Source of the DNA: Actinobacteria bacterium UBA2286
Lineage (GTDB): Bacteria > Actinomycetota > Coriobacteriia > Anaerosomatales > Anaerosomataceae
DNA length: 64,000 nucleotides
NCBI GenBank assembly: GCA_002345925.1
Contig: DDWM01000049.1
Span: 1-64,000 of the forward strand
Reading direction: 5' to 3'
Positions 23,250 to 32,850 of this stretch are shown piece by piece. A program made the position numbers and the translations under genes. The stretch's first letter is position 1. Each line of letters begins with the position of its first letter. A model generated the notes under the pieces. The model did no database searches. It saw only the letters and a program-made list of their open reading frames with translations, and was not told the DNA's origin.

Positions 23250-25172
23250 GTGTGCGCCGAGCGCATCCTTGATCGCATAGACTCACCGGCTGACCTCAAG
23301 GACCTTGACGTCGTCCAGCTCGAGCAGCTGGCACGCGAGATCCGGCAGGAGCTCATCTCGACGGTTGCGGACACCGGTGGACATCTCGCGCCTAACCTCG
23401 GTGTGGTCGAACTCACGCTTGGCCTCCATCGCGCACTTGATTGCCCGGAGGACAGGATCGTTTGGGATGTCGGGCATCAATCGTATGTCCACAAGCTCAT
23501 TACGGGGCGCCGTGATCAATTCTCAACCCTCCGAACGTATGGTGGCGTCTGTGGGTTCCCGAAGCGCACCGAGAGCCCGTATGACGTACATGACACAGGG
23601 CATGCCTCGACCTCGATATCTGTAGCGCTCGGTATGGCCTGCGCACGTGACACCGTTGGCGGCAGTGAGACGGTTGTCGCGGTGATAGGCGACGGTTCGC
23701 TCACGGGTGGAATGGCTTTTGAGGCGCTCAATCACCTCGGCCATCTGCAGAAGCGCATGATCGTGTTGCTCAACGACAATGAGATGTCCATCTCGGCAAA
23801 TGTGGGAGCTCTTTCCGGTTACCTGGCGCGAGTGCGTCTTGACCGACGCTATCGACGGCTGCGTGACGATGTTGAGTCTGCCCTCGGGCGCACAAAGCTG
23901 GGCGCGGCGATGGTGGCGGCTGGCGAGGCTGCCAAGGAGTCCGTGAAGCAGTTGCTGGTGCCGGGGATGCTCTTTGAGGAACTCGGTCTGAAGTACGTCG
24001 GCCCGATTGACGGACATGATGTGGCGCAAGTCGAACGCGCGATCCGACTGGCGAAGGATGTAGACGGGCCCGTGATCGTTCACGTGGTCACCCGAAAGGG
24101 CCTGGGTTATTCACCTGCCGAGGATCACCCGGATACGTTCCACGGAATCAGCCCGTTCTCGATCGAGAGCGGTAAGGTCAACGGTTCATCCGGTCATATG
24201 TCGTACACCGAGGCCTTCAGCAGGGCGCTTCTGGCCGAAGCGGAAACCGATGATCGTATCGTCGCCATCACAGCCGCCATGCCGTCGGGCACCGGACTTG
24301 CGGGATTTGCCGCGCAGTTCCCTGACAGGTTCTTTGATGTTGGGATCGCGGAGGAGCATGCGGTCGGCCTTGCGGCCGGGCTTGCCTCACGCGGTTGCGT
24401 CCCTATCGTTGCGATGTACTCGACTTTCATGCAGCGCGCCTACGATCAGCTCATCATGGATGTCGCGCTCCAGGGTCACCATGTGATCTTCTGTCTGGAC
24501 CGGGCGGGACTGGTGGGTGAGGACGGTCCGACTCATCACGGAGTGTTCGATCTGTCGTTCCTTCGCACCGTACCAGGGCTGAGCATCATGGCTCCGGCCG
24601 ATGAGGGTGAGCTCGTGAACATGCTTCACACAGCCGTTCACTCGAGCGGTCCGGTCGCGATCAGGTACCCGCGCGGGTCGGGTGAGGGTACCGGGCTGCC
24701 TGCCGAGCCGATCGTGCTGGAAACAGGGCGCGCCGAGATACGCAGGGCTGGGAGCGAGGTCGCGATTCTCGGCATTGGACGTATGGTCGGCGTTGCTGAG
24801 CGTGCTGCAGAACTTCTTGCCGAGGATGGAATCAAGCCGAGCCTTGTGAATATGCGATGGCTCAAGCCCCTGGATCTGGAAGCGGTCTCCTGGGCCGCGG
24901 AGCACTCTCTCATCGTGACTATCGAGGAGAACACCACCGTAGGCGGACTCGGAGGGGCTGTGCTTGAGGCGCTTGCCGACCTCGGGAGCGCAACTCCGGT
25001 CCTGCGGTTGGCGGTCCCCGATTGCTTTGTGACGCACGGAGCGACAGACAAGCTACTTGCTGAGATCGGCCTCACGCCTGAAGCGGTGCGAGGTGCGATT
25101 CTCGGCAGGCTCATGGGTATCCGTGGTGGAGACGAGGAGCGCAGCGATGGCAGGACGCCGGGCAGACGTTGA
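23250..25172 (+). CDS. dxs: 1-deoxy-D-xylulose-5-phosphate synthase
   Basis: First enzyme of the MEP isoprenoid pathway: condenses pyruvate and glyceraldehyde 3-phosphate with thiamine diphosphate. 640 residues. ThDP/Mg motif GDGSLTGGMAFEALN ... NDNEMSIS, central pyrimidine-binding domain with GIAEEHAVGLAAGLA, and C-terminal transketolase domain. GTG 23250 preceded by AGGAGAAGG. The gene feeds undecaprenyl phosphate synthesis needed by the wall genes later in the window. It overlaps tlyA by 26 bp. Confidence 0.96.
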   Translation: MCAERILDRIDSPADLKDLDVVQLEQLAREIRQELISTVADTGGHLAPNLGVVELTLGLHRALDCPEDRIVWDVGHQSYVHKLITGRRDQFSTLRTYGGVCGFPKRTESPYDVHDTGHASTSISVALGMACARDTVGGSETVVAVIGDGSLTGGMAFEALNHLGHLQKRMIVLLNDNEMSISANVGALSGYLARVRLDRRYRRLRDDVESALGRTKLGAAMVAAGEAAKESVKQLLVPGMLFEELGLKYVGPIDGHDVAQVERAIRLAKDVDGPVIVHVVTRKGLGYSPAEDHPDTFHGISPFSIESGKVNGSSGHMSYTEAFSRALLAEAETDDRIVAITAAMPSGTGLAGFAAQFPDRFFDVGIAEEHAVGLAAGLASRGCVPIVAMYSTFMQRAYDQLIMDVALQGHHVIFCLDRAGLVGEDGPTHHGVFDLSFLRTVPGLSIMAPADEGELVNMLHTAVHSSGPVAIRYPRGSGEGTGLPAEPIVLETGRAEIRRAGSEVAILGIGRMVGVAERAAELLAEDGIKPSLVNMRWLKPLDLEAVSWAAEHSLIVTIEENTTVGGLGGAVLEALADLGSATPVLRLAVPDCFVTHGATDKLLAEIGLTPEAVRGAILGRLMGIRGGDEERSDGRTPGRR

Positions 25173-25941
25173 GCTTGTTGAGCGAGGGCTGTTCACTTCG
25201 CGCGAGCGTGCTCGCGCAGCCATCCTCGCAGGTGAAGTGAAGGCTGACGGTGTCCGGATCGAGAAAGCGGGACATCCGCTCTCGGCTGAAGCTGTCGTTG
25301 AAGTTGCCGAGCGCCAGCGCTTCGTCTCTCGAGGCGGCCACAAACTAGAGGCAGCACTCGATGCGTTCGGTGTTGATGTTGCCGGGCTGCGCGCAATCGA
25401 TGTTGGTGCATCCACCGGCGGGTTCACCGATTGCCTGCTGCAGCACGGGGCATCTTCGGTCGTTGCGCTCGATGTGGGGTACGGCCAGCTTGCATGGTCC
25501 TTGCGCACGGATCCCCGGGTCACCGTCGTTGAGCGTACGAACGTGCGCGCTGCAGATCTGGAGGCGCTCGGGGCACCGTTTGATATCGCAGTTATCGATG
25601 TCTCCTTCATCGCACTCGATCGAGTTCTGCCAAAGCTGCTTGAGGCGGTGGGCGACGACGGCCAGGTGATAGCCCTGGTTAAGCCACAGTTTGAGGCTGG
25701 TAAAGGCAGAGTTGGTAAAAAGGGAGTGGTCCGAGACGCAGTGGTCCATGAGGACGTCCTGAGTGGCGTCGTAGCTGCCATCGAGGGCGCGGGGCGCATC
25801 GTCTTAGGTGCGACCTTCTCGCCGCTCAAGGGACCTGAGGGTAATATTGAGTTCTTGGTCTGGTTTGGTCCGCAGGGTGAGCCTGCGCGCGTTACGCCGG
25901 CAGACGTCGTGCGTGCGGCGCATGAAGCGTTAGGGGTCTAG
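25147..25941 (+). CDS. tlyA: TlyA family rRNA (cytidine-2'-O)-methyltransferase
   Basis: 264 residues: an N-terminal S4 RNA-binding domain (about 1-65, DVELVERGLFTSRERARAAI) joined to an FtsJ-like Rossmann methyltransferase with the SAM motif AIDVGASTGGFTDC and the catalytic Lys/Asp/Lys/Glu set (SRGGHKLE, VIDVSFIALD, LVKPQFEAGK). ATG 25147 lies within the 3' end of dxs behind GAGGAG. In mycobacteria TlyA methylates 16S and 23S rRNA and sets capreomycin sensitivity; the same is expected here. The dxs-tlyA-nadK-recN order is common in Gram-positives. Confidence 0.94.
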   Translation: MAGRRADVELVERGLFTSRERARAAILAGEVKADGVRIEKAGHPLSAEAVVEVAERQRFVSRGGHKLEAALDAFGVDVAGLRAIDVGASTGGFTDCLLQHGASSVVALDVGYGQLAWSLRTDPRVTVVERTNVRAADLEALGAPFDIAVIDVSFIALDRVLPKLLEAVGDDGQVIALVKPQFEAGKGRVGKKGVVRDAVVHEDVLSGVVAAIEGAGRIVLGATFSPLKGPEGNIEFLVWFGPQGEPARVTPADVVRAAHEALGV

Positions 25942-25943
25942 AG

Positions 25944-26792
25944 GTGCGAGTACTGCTGGTTCCAAACCCGATCAACGAACGCTCGACGAGTGCAGCCCGC
26001 GAGGTCGCCGCATGGCTGAGCGCTCATGGTCGCGAAGCGGTGCTGGTTTCTGGAGATGCCGAGGCCTGCGGTCTGCCGCTGAGTGGTGTATCGCGTTCTG
26101 AGATCGGTCAGCCAGAGCTTGCAGTTGCGCTGGGTGGCGACGGAACGATCCTCAAGGCAGTGCACATCCTTGCTGGCGCAGATGTTCCCATTCTCGGCGT
26201 GAACCTGGGTCGGCTCGGCTTCCTATCCGGTGCCGAGGGGCCCGCGCTGATAGATGCGCTTGAGACCGCGCTAGCCGGTGAGGCGCGTGTTGAGCGGCGA
26301 GCGACTCTGCAGGCGCGCGTGGATGTTGGTGGCCGAGAAGCAGGCCACTACCATGCGCTCAACGAGATCTTCGTTGGCCGTGGCGGCGGCGCCAGAGTCG
26401 TGCAGCTTCAGGTTCGCGTGAACGACGTCTTGCTCTGGGATTTCGCGTGTGACGGCGTTATCGTGGCAACCCCGACGGGCTCAACGGCGTACGCGCTCTC
26501 TGCAGGCGGACCGATAGTATCCCCTGAAGTCCGCGGTATCGTTTTGGTGCCTGTTGCGCCACACACGCTCGAGTCTCGTCCCATCGTGCTCGGTCCGTCT
26601 GACCGCGTTGACATCTCATGCCCCAATCCGGCGCGTGCCGATGCATGTATCACTGTTGACGGCGATCAGGTTCCTTGCCGCAGAGCGCTCGATTCTGTGA
26701 GCATCTGGGCAGGAGAGTACGACGTCAAACTCCTCAAGCCAGACGGCAAGAGCTTCGCTGAAGTGCTTGCCGATAAGTTCCTCGGAGAGTGA
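25944..26792 (+). CDS. nadK: NAD kinase
   Basis: Phosphorylates NAD to NADP. 282 residues. The ATP/NAD-binding motif LGGDGTILKA is near residue 65, followed by GVNLGRLGFLS, and the second conserved block VIVATPTGSTAYALSAGGPI near 175. GTG 25944 lies 2 bp after tlyA. Normal length; nothing unusual. Confidence 0.96.
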   Translation: MRVLLVPNPINERSTSAAREVAAWLSAHGREAVLVSGDAEACGLPLSGVSRSEIGQPELAVALGGDGTILKAVHILAGADVPILGVNLGRLGFLSGAEGPALIDALETALAGEARVERRATLQARVDVGGREAGHYHALNEIFVGRGGGARVVQLQVRVNDVLLWDFACDGVIVATPTGSTAYALSAGGPIVSPEVRGIVLVPVAPHTLESRPIVLGPSDRVDISCPNPARADACITVDGDQVPCRRALDSVSIWAGEYDVKLLKPDGKSFAEVLADKFLGE

Positions 26793-26793
26793 C

Positions 26794-28419
26794 ATGCTGC
26801 TTGAATTGCATGTCAAGAATCTGGCGCTCGTTGAAGAGGTCTGGCTGGAGTTCAGCGAGGGCCTGACAGTGCTCACCGGAGAGACGGGTGCAGGAAAGAC
26901 CGTTCTCGTGAGCGCTCTGCAGCTACTTCTCGGCGATCGTGCCGACACAACACTCGTGCGTTCTGGAGCCGACGAAGCGCTGATCGAGGGACGATTCCTC
27001 ATCGATGGCAAGGAGCGACTGGTGCGCCGCCGAATTGGCGCAGAGGGCCGCTCCCGTTGCACGATCGACGATGCCATGGCAACGGTCGGTGCTCTCGGCG
27101 AACTGCTTGAGGATGTTGTTGATCTGCACGGCCAGCATGATCACCAGGCTCTGTTGTCAGTGTCGAGGCACGCCGGGTATCTCGACCGCTTCATCGGCGA
27201 TCCTGCCCTGGATGCATCGGCTGCATATCGCGAAGCTTTGGTTGTGCGGCGCAGCGCTCGCACCACGCTATCCGCGCTGGAGGAATCCCTCGCTGATCGC
27301 GAGCGTAGGATCGATTACCTGCAGTTCCAGATATCGGACATCGATGCTGCTGCTGCGTATCTCGGTGAGGATGCTGAGATCGAAGAATCACTTCCCAGGA
27401 TGCGACACGGAGACAAGCTCACCAACGCCGCCGGATCCGCGTGGGGCGCGCTCCAGGATGAAGGTGCAGCTACCGAGCGGCTCGGCGAGGCGCTCACCGC
27501 ACTCGGGCGTGCAGCAGGTCTTGACCCGGCCCTCGATGGCATCGCGGCAGAGCTTGATGCGGTGCTCGCATCCGCTGACGACATCGCATCGCGTTTGCGC
27601 GAGTACGCGGAGTCGGTCGCGCACGATCCGCGAGCGTTGGATGCCGCTGAAGAACGTCTCGGTGTACTGACCGCGCTCAAGAAGAAGTATGGCGACTCCC
27701 TTGAGGTGGTCCTCGCAGTTCGTGGCAAGGCAGCCGATGAACTTACCACTCTCGGTGAGGGAGAGGCGGGGTTGGCGCGCGCGCGGGATGAGCTTGCTGC
27801 CGCAGAGGCCGAGCTGCGTGCTCGTGCGGGCACTTTCGCTGCCGTGCGGCGCAACGCTTGCGACGCATTCGAAGTCGCACTCACTGAGGCGGCCAAGAGT
27901 CTTGCATTCGCCGATGCTAGTTTCGTCGTGCAGCTCGAGGACCTTCCCGAGGACTCATGGGGCGCGGATGGTCCGCAGCGAGTGGAGTTCATGTTCTCGT
28001 CCGGTGTAGGAGACGATCCGCGTCCGCTTGCCAAGATCGCTTCGGGAGGCGAGATATCGCGAGTCATGCTTGCGCTGAAGGACGTTCTCGGCCAGGCGGA
28101 CCACACACCCGTGCTCGTGTTCGATGAAGTCGACGCTGGTATCGGCGGCGCGACCGCTATAGATGTTGCTCGCCGTCTGGCGTCGCTTGCGACCACGCAT
28201 CAGGTGCTGGTCGTGACGCACCTCGCGCAAGTTGCAGCCTTCGCTTCCACGCAAGTGGTGGTCGAAAAGGCATCGGCTGATGGCCGAAGCGTCACGGTCG
28301 CACGCAAGGTCGATCCTGAGGAGAGAATCGCTGAGATAGCTCGGATGCTTTCGGGTGGGAGTACTCAGACCGGACTTGATCATGCTCGCGAGCTTCTCGC
28401 TATGGCAACGCCCGAGTAG
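26794..28419 (+). CDS. recN: DNA repair protein RecN
   Basis: SMC-like ATPase acting in double-strand break repair. 541 residues: N-terminal Walker A GETGAGKT (about residue 30), long coiled-coil arms (about 150-350, Glu/Ala/Arg-rich), and the C-terminal half with signature KIASGGEISRVMLALK, Walker B VLVFDEVDAGIGG and the D-loop/H-switch VLVVTHLAQVAA. ATG 26794 is 1 bp after nadK, preceded by CGGAGAG. Length and order are typical. Confidence 0.96.
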   Translation: MLLELHVKNLALVEEVWLEFSEGLTVLTGETGAGKTVLVSALQLLLGDRADTTLVRSGADEALIEGRFLIDGKERLVRRRIGAEGRSRCTIDDAMATVGALGELLEDVVDLHGQHDHQALLSVSRHAGYLDRFIGDPALDASAAYREALVVRRSARTTLSALEESLADRERRIDYLQFQISDIDAAAAYLGEDAEIEESLPRMRHGDKLTNAAGSAWGALQDEGAATERLGEALTALGRAAGLDPALDGIAAELDAVLASADDIASRLREYAESVAHDPRALDAAEERLGVLTALKKKYGDSLEVVLAVRGKAADELTTLGEGEAGLARARDELAAAEAELRARAGTFAAVRRNACDAFEVALTEAAKSLAFADASFVVQLEDLPEDSWGADGPQRVEFMFSSGVGDDPRPLAKIASGGEISRVMLALKDVLGQADHTPVLVFDEVDAGIGGATAIDVARRLASLATTHQVLVVTHLAQVAAFASTQVVVEKASADGRSVTVARKVDPEERIAEIARMLSGGSTQTGLDHARELLAMATPE

Positions 28420-28475
28420 AGGCAACGAATCGGTCTGTTAGACTTGGGAGTCAGGCTGGATCCGAAAGGGACTTT

Positions 28476-29597
28476 ATGCGGTTTCAGGGCATTGCCCGGC
28501 TAGACAGGCGCACTAAGGACTTAGTGAAGCGCCTCGGCCGTAACGACATCGCGATCATCGATCATGTCGACATGGACCGCGTTAGCGCCGAGTCGCTGCT
28601 TGAGAGCGGCGTCGAGGTTGTCGTGAACGCATCGCGATCCATCTCCGGAACGTATCCCAACCTCGGCCCGTTGTTGTTGGTGCGCGGCGGCGTGCGTCTT
28701 CTTGACGACGTGGGTGAGGGCGTCTTTGAGAACGTCAAGGAGGGTGATGTAGTCGAGGTGGTTGGCGACGACATCCTAATCGATGGGAAGGTTGTTGCCT
28801 CAGGCAGCCGGTTGACCGTCGATATCGTCGAGCGGGCCATGGAGGAAGCGAAGTCCGGTCTCGACCAGCAACTCGAGAACTTCGCGCGCAACACGCTCGA
28901 GTACATCTCCCGCGAGAAGGCGCTGCTGACCGAAGGCGTCTCGGTCCCGGTCACGAAGACTCTGATCGCTGGCCGACAGGCGCTCGTCGTTGTTCGCGGT
29001 TACGACTACAAAGAGGATCTGCAGGCGCTTCTTCCGTATATCCGGGAGGTCAGACCTGTTCTGATCGGCGTTGACGGCGGAGCAGATGCGATCCGCGATT
29101 TTGGCTTGAAGCCCGACATCATCGTCGGCGATATGGATTCAGTGAGCGATGAGGCCCTCAAGAGCGGTGCAGAGCTCATCGTGCATGCGTATGCCGATGG
29201 TCGCGCTCCGGGCGAGGGCAGGCTTGATGAACTCGGCCTTGTGGGTGTTGCCTGGGCGATGGCCGGTACGAGTGAAGACCTCGCGCTGTTGCTCGCATAC
29301 GAGTCGGGTGCCGAGCTGATCGTCGCCGTGGGAACCCACGCGAATCTCATCGAGCACCTGGACAAGGGTCGCAAGGGTATGGCTTCGACGTTTCTCGTCC
29401 GGCTGAAAGTTGGCCCAAAGCTCGTAGATGCCAAGGGTGTGAACAAGCTCTACCGTGCGTCGGTCAAGCCGTCGCAGCTCGTCGTGCTGGTTGCGGCCGC
29501 GCTGACCGTTGTCTCCACCGCTATCATGATCTCACCGCAGGCCAGAAACCTCGTGTCGCTGTTGCTGCTCAAGCTGCGCGCGACGGTCGGCCTCTAG
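28476..29597 (+). CDS. steA: SteA-like cytokinetic/cell-wall control protein
   Basis: 373 residues. A conserved N-terminal region (about 1-180) is followed by a thiamine-pyrophosphokinase-like fold (about 190-320) with GVDGGADAIRDFGLKPDI and VGDMDSVSDEAL, and one C-terminal transmembrane helix (about 332-352). This is the architecture of SteA of Corynebacterium, which works with SteB to control the hydrolase RipA at the septum. The TPK-like domain lacks an obvious thiamine pathway context and is probably not an enzyme of thiamine synthesis. ATG 28476 after GAAAGGG. steB follows after 13 bp. Confidence 0.88.
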   Translation: MRFQGIARLDRRTKDLVKRLGRNDIAIIDHVDMDRVSAESLLESGVEVVVNASRSISGTYPNLGPLLLVRGGVRLLDDVGEGVFENVKEGDVVEVVGDDILIDGKVVASGSRLTVDIVERAMEEAKSGLDQQLENFARNTLEYISREKALLTEGVSVPVTKTLIAGRQALVVVRGYDYKEDLQALLPYIREVRPVLIGVDGGADAIRDFGLKPDIIVGDMDSVSDEALKSGAELIVHAYADGRAPGEGRLDELGLVGVAWAMAGTSEDLALLLAYESGAELIVAVGTHANLIEHLDKGRKGMASTFLVRLKVGPKLVDAKGVNKLYRASVKPSQLVVLVAAALTVVSTAIMISPQARNLVSLLLLKLRATVGL

Positions 29598-29610
29598 TCC
29601 GGGAGGACGC

Positions 29611-30483
29611 ATGTACAACATCAGATACCATCTCGCATCGCTGGTGGCGGTCTTTCTGGCGCTGACCGTGGGACTCGTTCTGGGAACCGTGGTTGCCGAG
29701 CGGGGTACTCTCGACAATCAGTCGACCACCCTTGTTGATGACCTACAGAAGCAGTTTGCCCAGATTCAGACTGACAACAACGCGCTGCGCGACGGGCTTG
29801 AGAGGGATCGCGCTTTTGCGAGCGATGTCGTTCCTGCATTGACGGCCGATGCTCTCTCGGGCGAGACGGTTGCGATTCTCGTCAACGGGGGTCGGAGTAA
29901 CGGTCTTAACGCGACCATGGCTGCAATCGAGGACGCCGGCGGAATCCCAGTCGTTCTCACGTTCGCAAGCCCCGGTCTGGATCTGGATTCTCATGTACCG
30001 GATGGCATCTCGGAACTTCTCGGGGAGGGGTTCACTGAGCCAGTGTCGGCACCGGTCGCTGTTTCATTCAAGAGCGCGGTCGCAGACGCTCTGGCGTCCG
30101 AGCTCCGGGAGTCTGGCTCGCGACCCATGCTCGACTTGCTCTCAGGCAGCGGTGCGTTGAGCATAAGTGCGCCCGCAGAATTCAGCGGCGTGGACGCATG
30201 CGTGCTGATGACGTCCTTTGACGGTCAACCTGATGATATTTCGTCGATGATAGCCGGCGCACTTGATGTTCGCGGGGCGGTCGTGGTGGGTGCGGAGGCG
30301 ACGAACCAGACCACTGGCATCGCTGTTGAGGCGGTCGACCTGGGCTTCTCGGCAGTGGACCACGTGGAAACGCCGCAGGGAGCCTACTCGCTCGTGTGGT
30401 TGCTTTCAGACCGCGCAAGCGGCTACTTCGGGATCGGCGCAGGCGCTGATGCGGTGTACCCGACGATCTCAAAGCGGGGCTAG
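29611..30483 (+). CDS. steB: SteB/MctB-like membrane-anchored protein
   Basis: 290 residues: an N-terminal membrane helix (RYHLASLVAVFLALTVGLVLG), a coiled-coil stretch (about 38-75), then a periplasmic alpha/beta domain (VAILVNGGRSNG onward). Matches the family called copper transporter MctB in mycobacteria (DUF3186) and SteB in corynebacteria; next to steA the SteB role is more likely. GGGAGG precedes ATG 29611. Its stop TAG shares four bases (CTAG) with the stop of the convergent glycosyltransferase gene. Confidence 0.87.
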   Translation: MYNIRYHLASLVAVFLALTVGLVLGTVVAERGTLDNQSTTLVDDLQKQFAQIQTDNNALRDGLERDRAFASDVVPALTADALSGETVAILVNGGRSNGLNATMAAIEDAGGIPVVLTFASPGLDLDSHVPDGISELLGEGFTEPVSAPVAVSFKSAVADALASELRESGSRPMLDLLSGSGALSISAPAEFSGVDACVLMTSFDGQPDDISSMIAGALDVRGAVVVGAEATNQTTGIAVEAVDLGFSAVDHVETPQGAYSLVWLLSDRASGYFGIGAGADAVYPTISKRG

Positions 30484-31160
30484 CGTCTCTCCAGGCCGAG
30501 GCGCACGAGGGCGACGAGAACGTGCACGAACTGGCGTCCGCGGTGCATGAAGCCGGCAAGGTCCTTGCCGGTGGCTGCGTGCGACATTGCGGCGGGTACC
30601 TCTCTCAGCCGAAGCTTCGCACGGAGCACACGAACACTCAGCGCCACTTCCGCGCCGTAACCTGAAGCGAACGGTTCGGCAGCTTCCCATGCCCGACGAT
30701 TGAGAGCTCGCTGTCCCGAGAGTGGGGCCGTGGCCTCAAATCCTCCGCCGAGAGTGGCAATACCGCGTCTGGCCAGACCTTTGACGAGGCCGAATCCGCC
30801 GGATCCCGCAGGACGGGGGAGCACGGCAACCGTCATATCGGCGGCGTCCGCAAGCACAGGAGCCAGCAACACGCCCGCTTCGCCCGCAGTTCCCGCGAGG
30901 TCTGCGTCAAGCAGCAGCACGATGTCCGCGTCGGCTCGAACGGCGTCGAGTCCGGCCTGCAACGCTCCGCCCTTGCCGACGTTTCCGGGCAGGGCAATCA
31001 CCTCGGCACCGGCATCGCTGGCGAGCTTTGCGGTGTCATCGGCAGATCCATCGTCGATTACGAGCACTCGCTTCACTCCTGCAATGCCCAGGGTCGCCAC
31101 AACTGTGGCCGAGATGCGCTCGGCTTCGTTGTAGGCGGGGATGAGCGCGATGACGTTCAT
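30480..31160 (-). CDS. Family 2 glycosyltransferase (DPM1/WcaA-like)
   Basis: 226 residues, a soluble GT-A fold enzyme. N-terminal NVIALIPAYNEAERI, nucleotide-binding VLVIDDGSADDT, and DxD-type LLLDADLAG near residue 97. No C-terminal membrane helices, unlike many polyprenyl-phosphate glycosyltransferases, though a membrane-proximal amphipathic end is possible. The ATG (minus strand, 31160) overlaps the murJ stop by 4 bp, so it is translated with murJ. Donor and acceptor cannot be told; lipid-linked sugar transfer for envelope glycopolymers fits the context. Convergent with steB. Confidence 0.88.
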   Translation of the reverse strand: MNVIALIPAYNEAERISATVVATLGIAGVKRVLVIDDGSADDTAKLASDAGAEVIALPGNVGKGGALQAGLDAVRADADIVLLLDADLAGTAGEAGVLLAPVLADAADMTVAVLPRPAGSGGFGLVKGLARRGIATLGGGFEATAPLSGQRALNRRAWEAAEPFASGYGAEVALSVRVLRAKLRLREVPAAMSHAATGKDLAGFMHRGRQFVHVLVALVRLGLERR

Positions 31161-32755
31161 CGCGCGCTCCGGCCGCGGCTGATGATGCGAGAGAATCGCT
31201 TTGCGCTGGTCTTGACCTCGTTCACGCCTGCGAGTGCGGCCAGTCCGTATGTTGTGCCGAGCCCCGCAAGGCCGGCAAGCACGAGCTGCAGCAAGAACCC
31301 GGCGCCGAGTGCCAGGGGAGCCGTCAATGCGACAACACCGAGTGCGACTGCCGCGCCAGCGAGAGACGCTGCGAGCACGCGCACCACGGTCCACGCGATT
31401 CCGCGGATGTCGTATCCGCCTATGTGACGGCGGAGCAGCAGTCCGAGTACCGCCAGGTGCACGATGAAGAAGACTCCGTCAGCGATCGGGATGCCCTTGA
31501 GGCCGACACCCGCCCAGCCGGCTATCCCGCTGGTCAGGAGAGCGTAGAGGCTGATCTGCAGGATGGAGGCGCCGATGTTCGTGAACATAGGCGTTCTGGT
31601 GTCTTGCAGCGAGTAGAACGTCTTGAGGACGAACATGTAGCCTGCAAAGAAGAAGAGCCCGGCCGCCCACCAGATAAGAACGTCCGCGACGACCGGGACG
31701 TCCGTTGCCTTGAAGCTGCCTGCGCGGTAAAGCCGGATGACTGGCTCGGCAAGCACAACGAGGAGCGTTGCCAGCGGGATGATGAGCACGGCCGTGGAGC
31801 GGAAACCGCTTGAGAACATCGCCTTGAATGCGGGCCAGTCGCGCTTCTCGGCAAGCGCGGAGAGTTCGGGGAAGACCGCCGTTGCCAGCGCGACGGCGAA
31901 GATGCCGTAGGGGAGTTGGTAGAACATCCAGGCGTAAGCGAGCACGGCGGGGCCTTTGTCGCTTGCCTGGAAGGCGTACGCGTTTCGGAATGAGATCGTC
32001 ACGAGGTTCGTGATCGTGTAGATAAGCAACGGCCCCATCTTGTGCGCGATAGTGCGAAGCGCCGGATGCTTCCAGTCGATTCTCGGCGTGTATCGGATTC
32101 CGAGCTTGATCAGGCTTGGAATCTGCACGACGGTCATCGCGACGACACCGAGCGTTGTGCCAACGGCCAGACCGGTGATCGCAAGCTGCGGGTTGCTGTC
32201 TTTTAGCGGCACGTAGAAGCCGAGGAGCGTCACGATGACGACGAGGTTGTTGAAGATCGGGGCGACTGCCGGCCAGAAGAACTTCCGGTACGAGTTCAGG
32301 ATGCCGGTCGTGACCATACCTGCGCCGTAGAAGACAACCTGGATTGCGAAGAAGCGGAAGAGGTAGACCGCAAGCTGCGCCTTCTCGGGGGAGATTCGGA
32401 ACGTTTGAGTGCGCACGAACGGCTCGGCCCAGAAGGTTCCGATGACCGCGACGATGCCGAGGACAAGCACGGTGATGTTGAAGACGTAACTCGCGAACTT
32501 CCACGCTTCGTCCTCGCCGTCGCGCTGCATGCGCTCGATGAACAGCGGGATGAACACTGATGAGAGAACCCCGCCGGCGGCGAGTTCAAAGATCATGTTC
32601 GGGATGTTGTTGGCGACGCTGTACGACGCCGACAGAGCGGTCACACCGAGTGCGACGGCCATCGCCCATGTGCGCACGAATCCGGTGATACGCGATGCTG
32701 CGGTTGAGATCGACATGATCGCGGTGGAGCGCGCTATCGAAGGCTGAGCGGCGAT
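31157..32755 (-). CDS. murJ: Lipid II flippase MurJ (MVF family)
   Basis: Polytopic flippase of lipid II, about 532 residues with around 14 hydrophobic segments. Family blocks visible: TAASRITGFVRTWAMA, NNIPNMIFELAAGGVLSSV (pore region), FVLKTFYSLQDTRTP. The start is uncertain. Homologs have ~10-12 residues before MSIST, and these are present (PSIARSTAI), but the only in-frame ATG/GTG/TTG codons are ATG 32716, which would cut them off, and GTG 32869, which lies in the divergent leader and has no SD. A strong SD GAGGAGGG (32759-32766) sits just before an in-frame ATC at 32755, taken here as the start. Coupled to the GT2 gene downstream. Confidence 0.9.
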   Translation of the reverse strand: MAAQPSIARSTAIMSISTAASRITGFVRTWAMAVALGVTALSASYSVANNIPNMIFELAAGGVLSSVFIPLFIERMQRDGEDEAWKFASYVFNITVLVLGIVAVIGTFWAEPFVRTQTFRISPEKAQLAVYLFRFFAIQVVFYGAGMVTTGILNSYRKFFWPAVAPIFNNLVVIVTLLGFYVPLKDSNPQLAITGLAVGTTLGVVAMTVVQIPSLIKLGIRYTPRIDWKHPALRTIAHKMGPLLIYTITNLVTISFRNAYAFQASDKGPAVLAYAWMFYQLPYGIFAVALATAVFPELSALAEKRDWPAFKAMFSSGFRSTAVLIIPLATLLVVLAEPVIRLYRAGSFKATDVPVVADVLIWWAAGLFFFAGYMFVLKTFYSLQDTRTPMFTNIGASILQISLYALLTSGIAGWAGVGLKGIPIADGVFFIVHLAVLGLLLRRHIGGYDIRGIAWTVVRVLAASLAGAAVALGVVALTAPLALGAGFLLQLVLAGLAGLGTTYGLAALAGVNEVKTSAKRFSRIISRGRSAR

Positions 32756-32850
32756 GGTCCCTCCTCGGCAGGGTGTTGAATTGTGCCGGATCGATTGTAG
32801 CCGAGAGACGCCGCTTGCCGCTCGGCCAACACGAGCGCGTTGTGTTCCGG

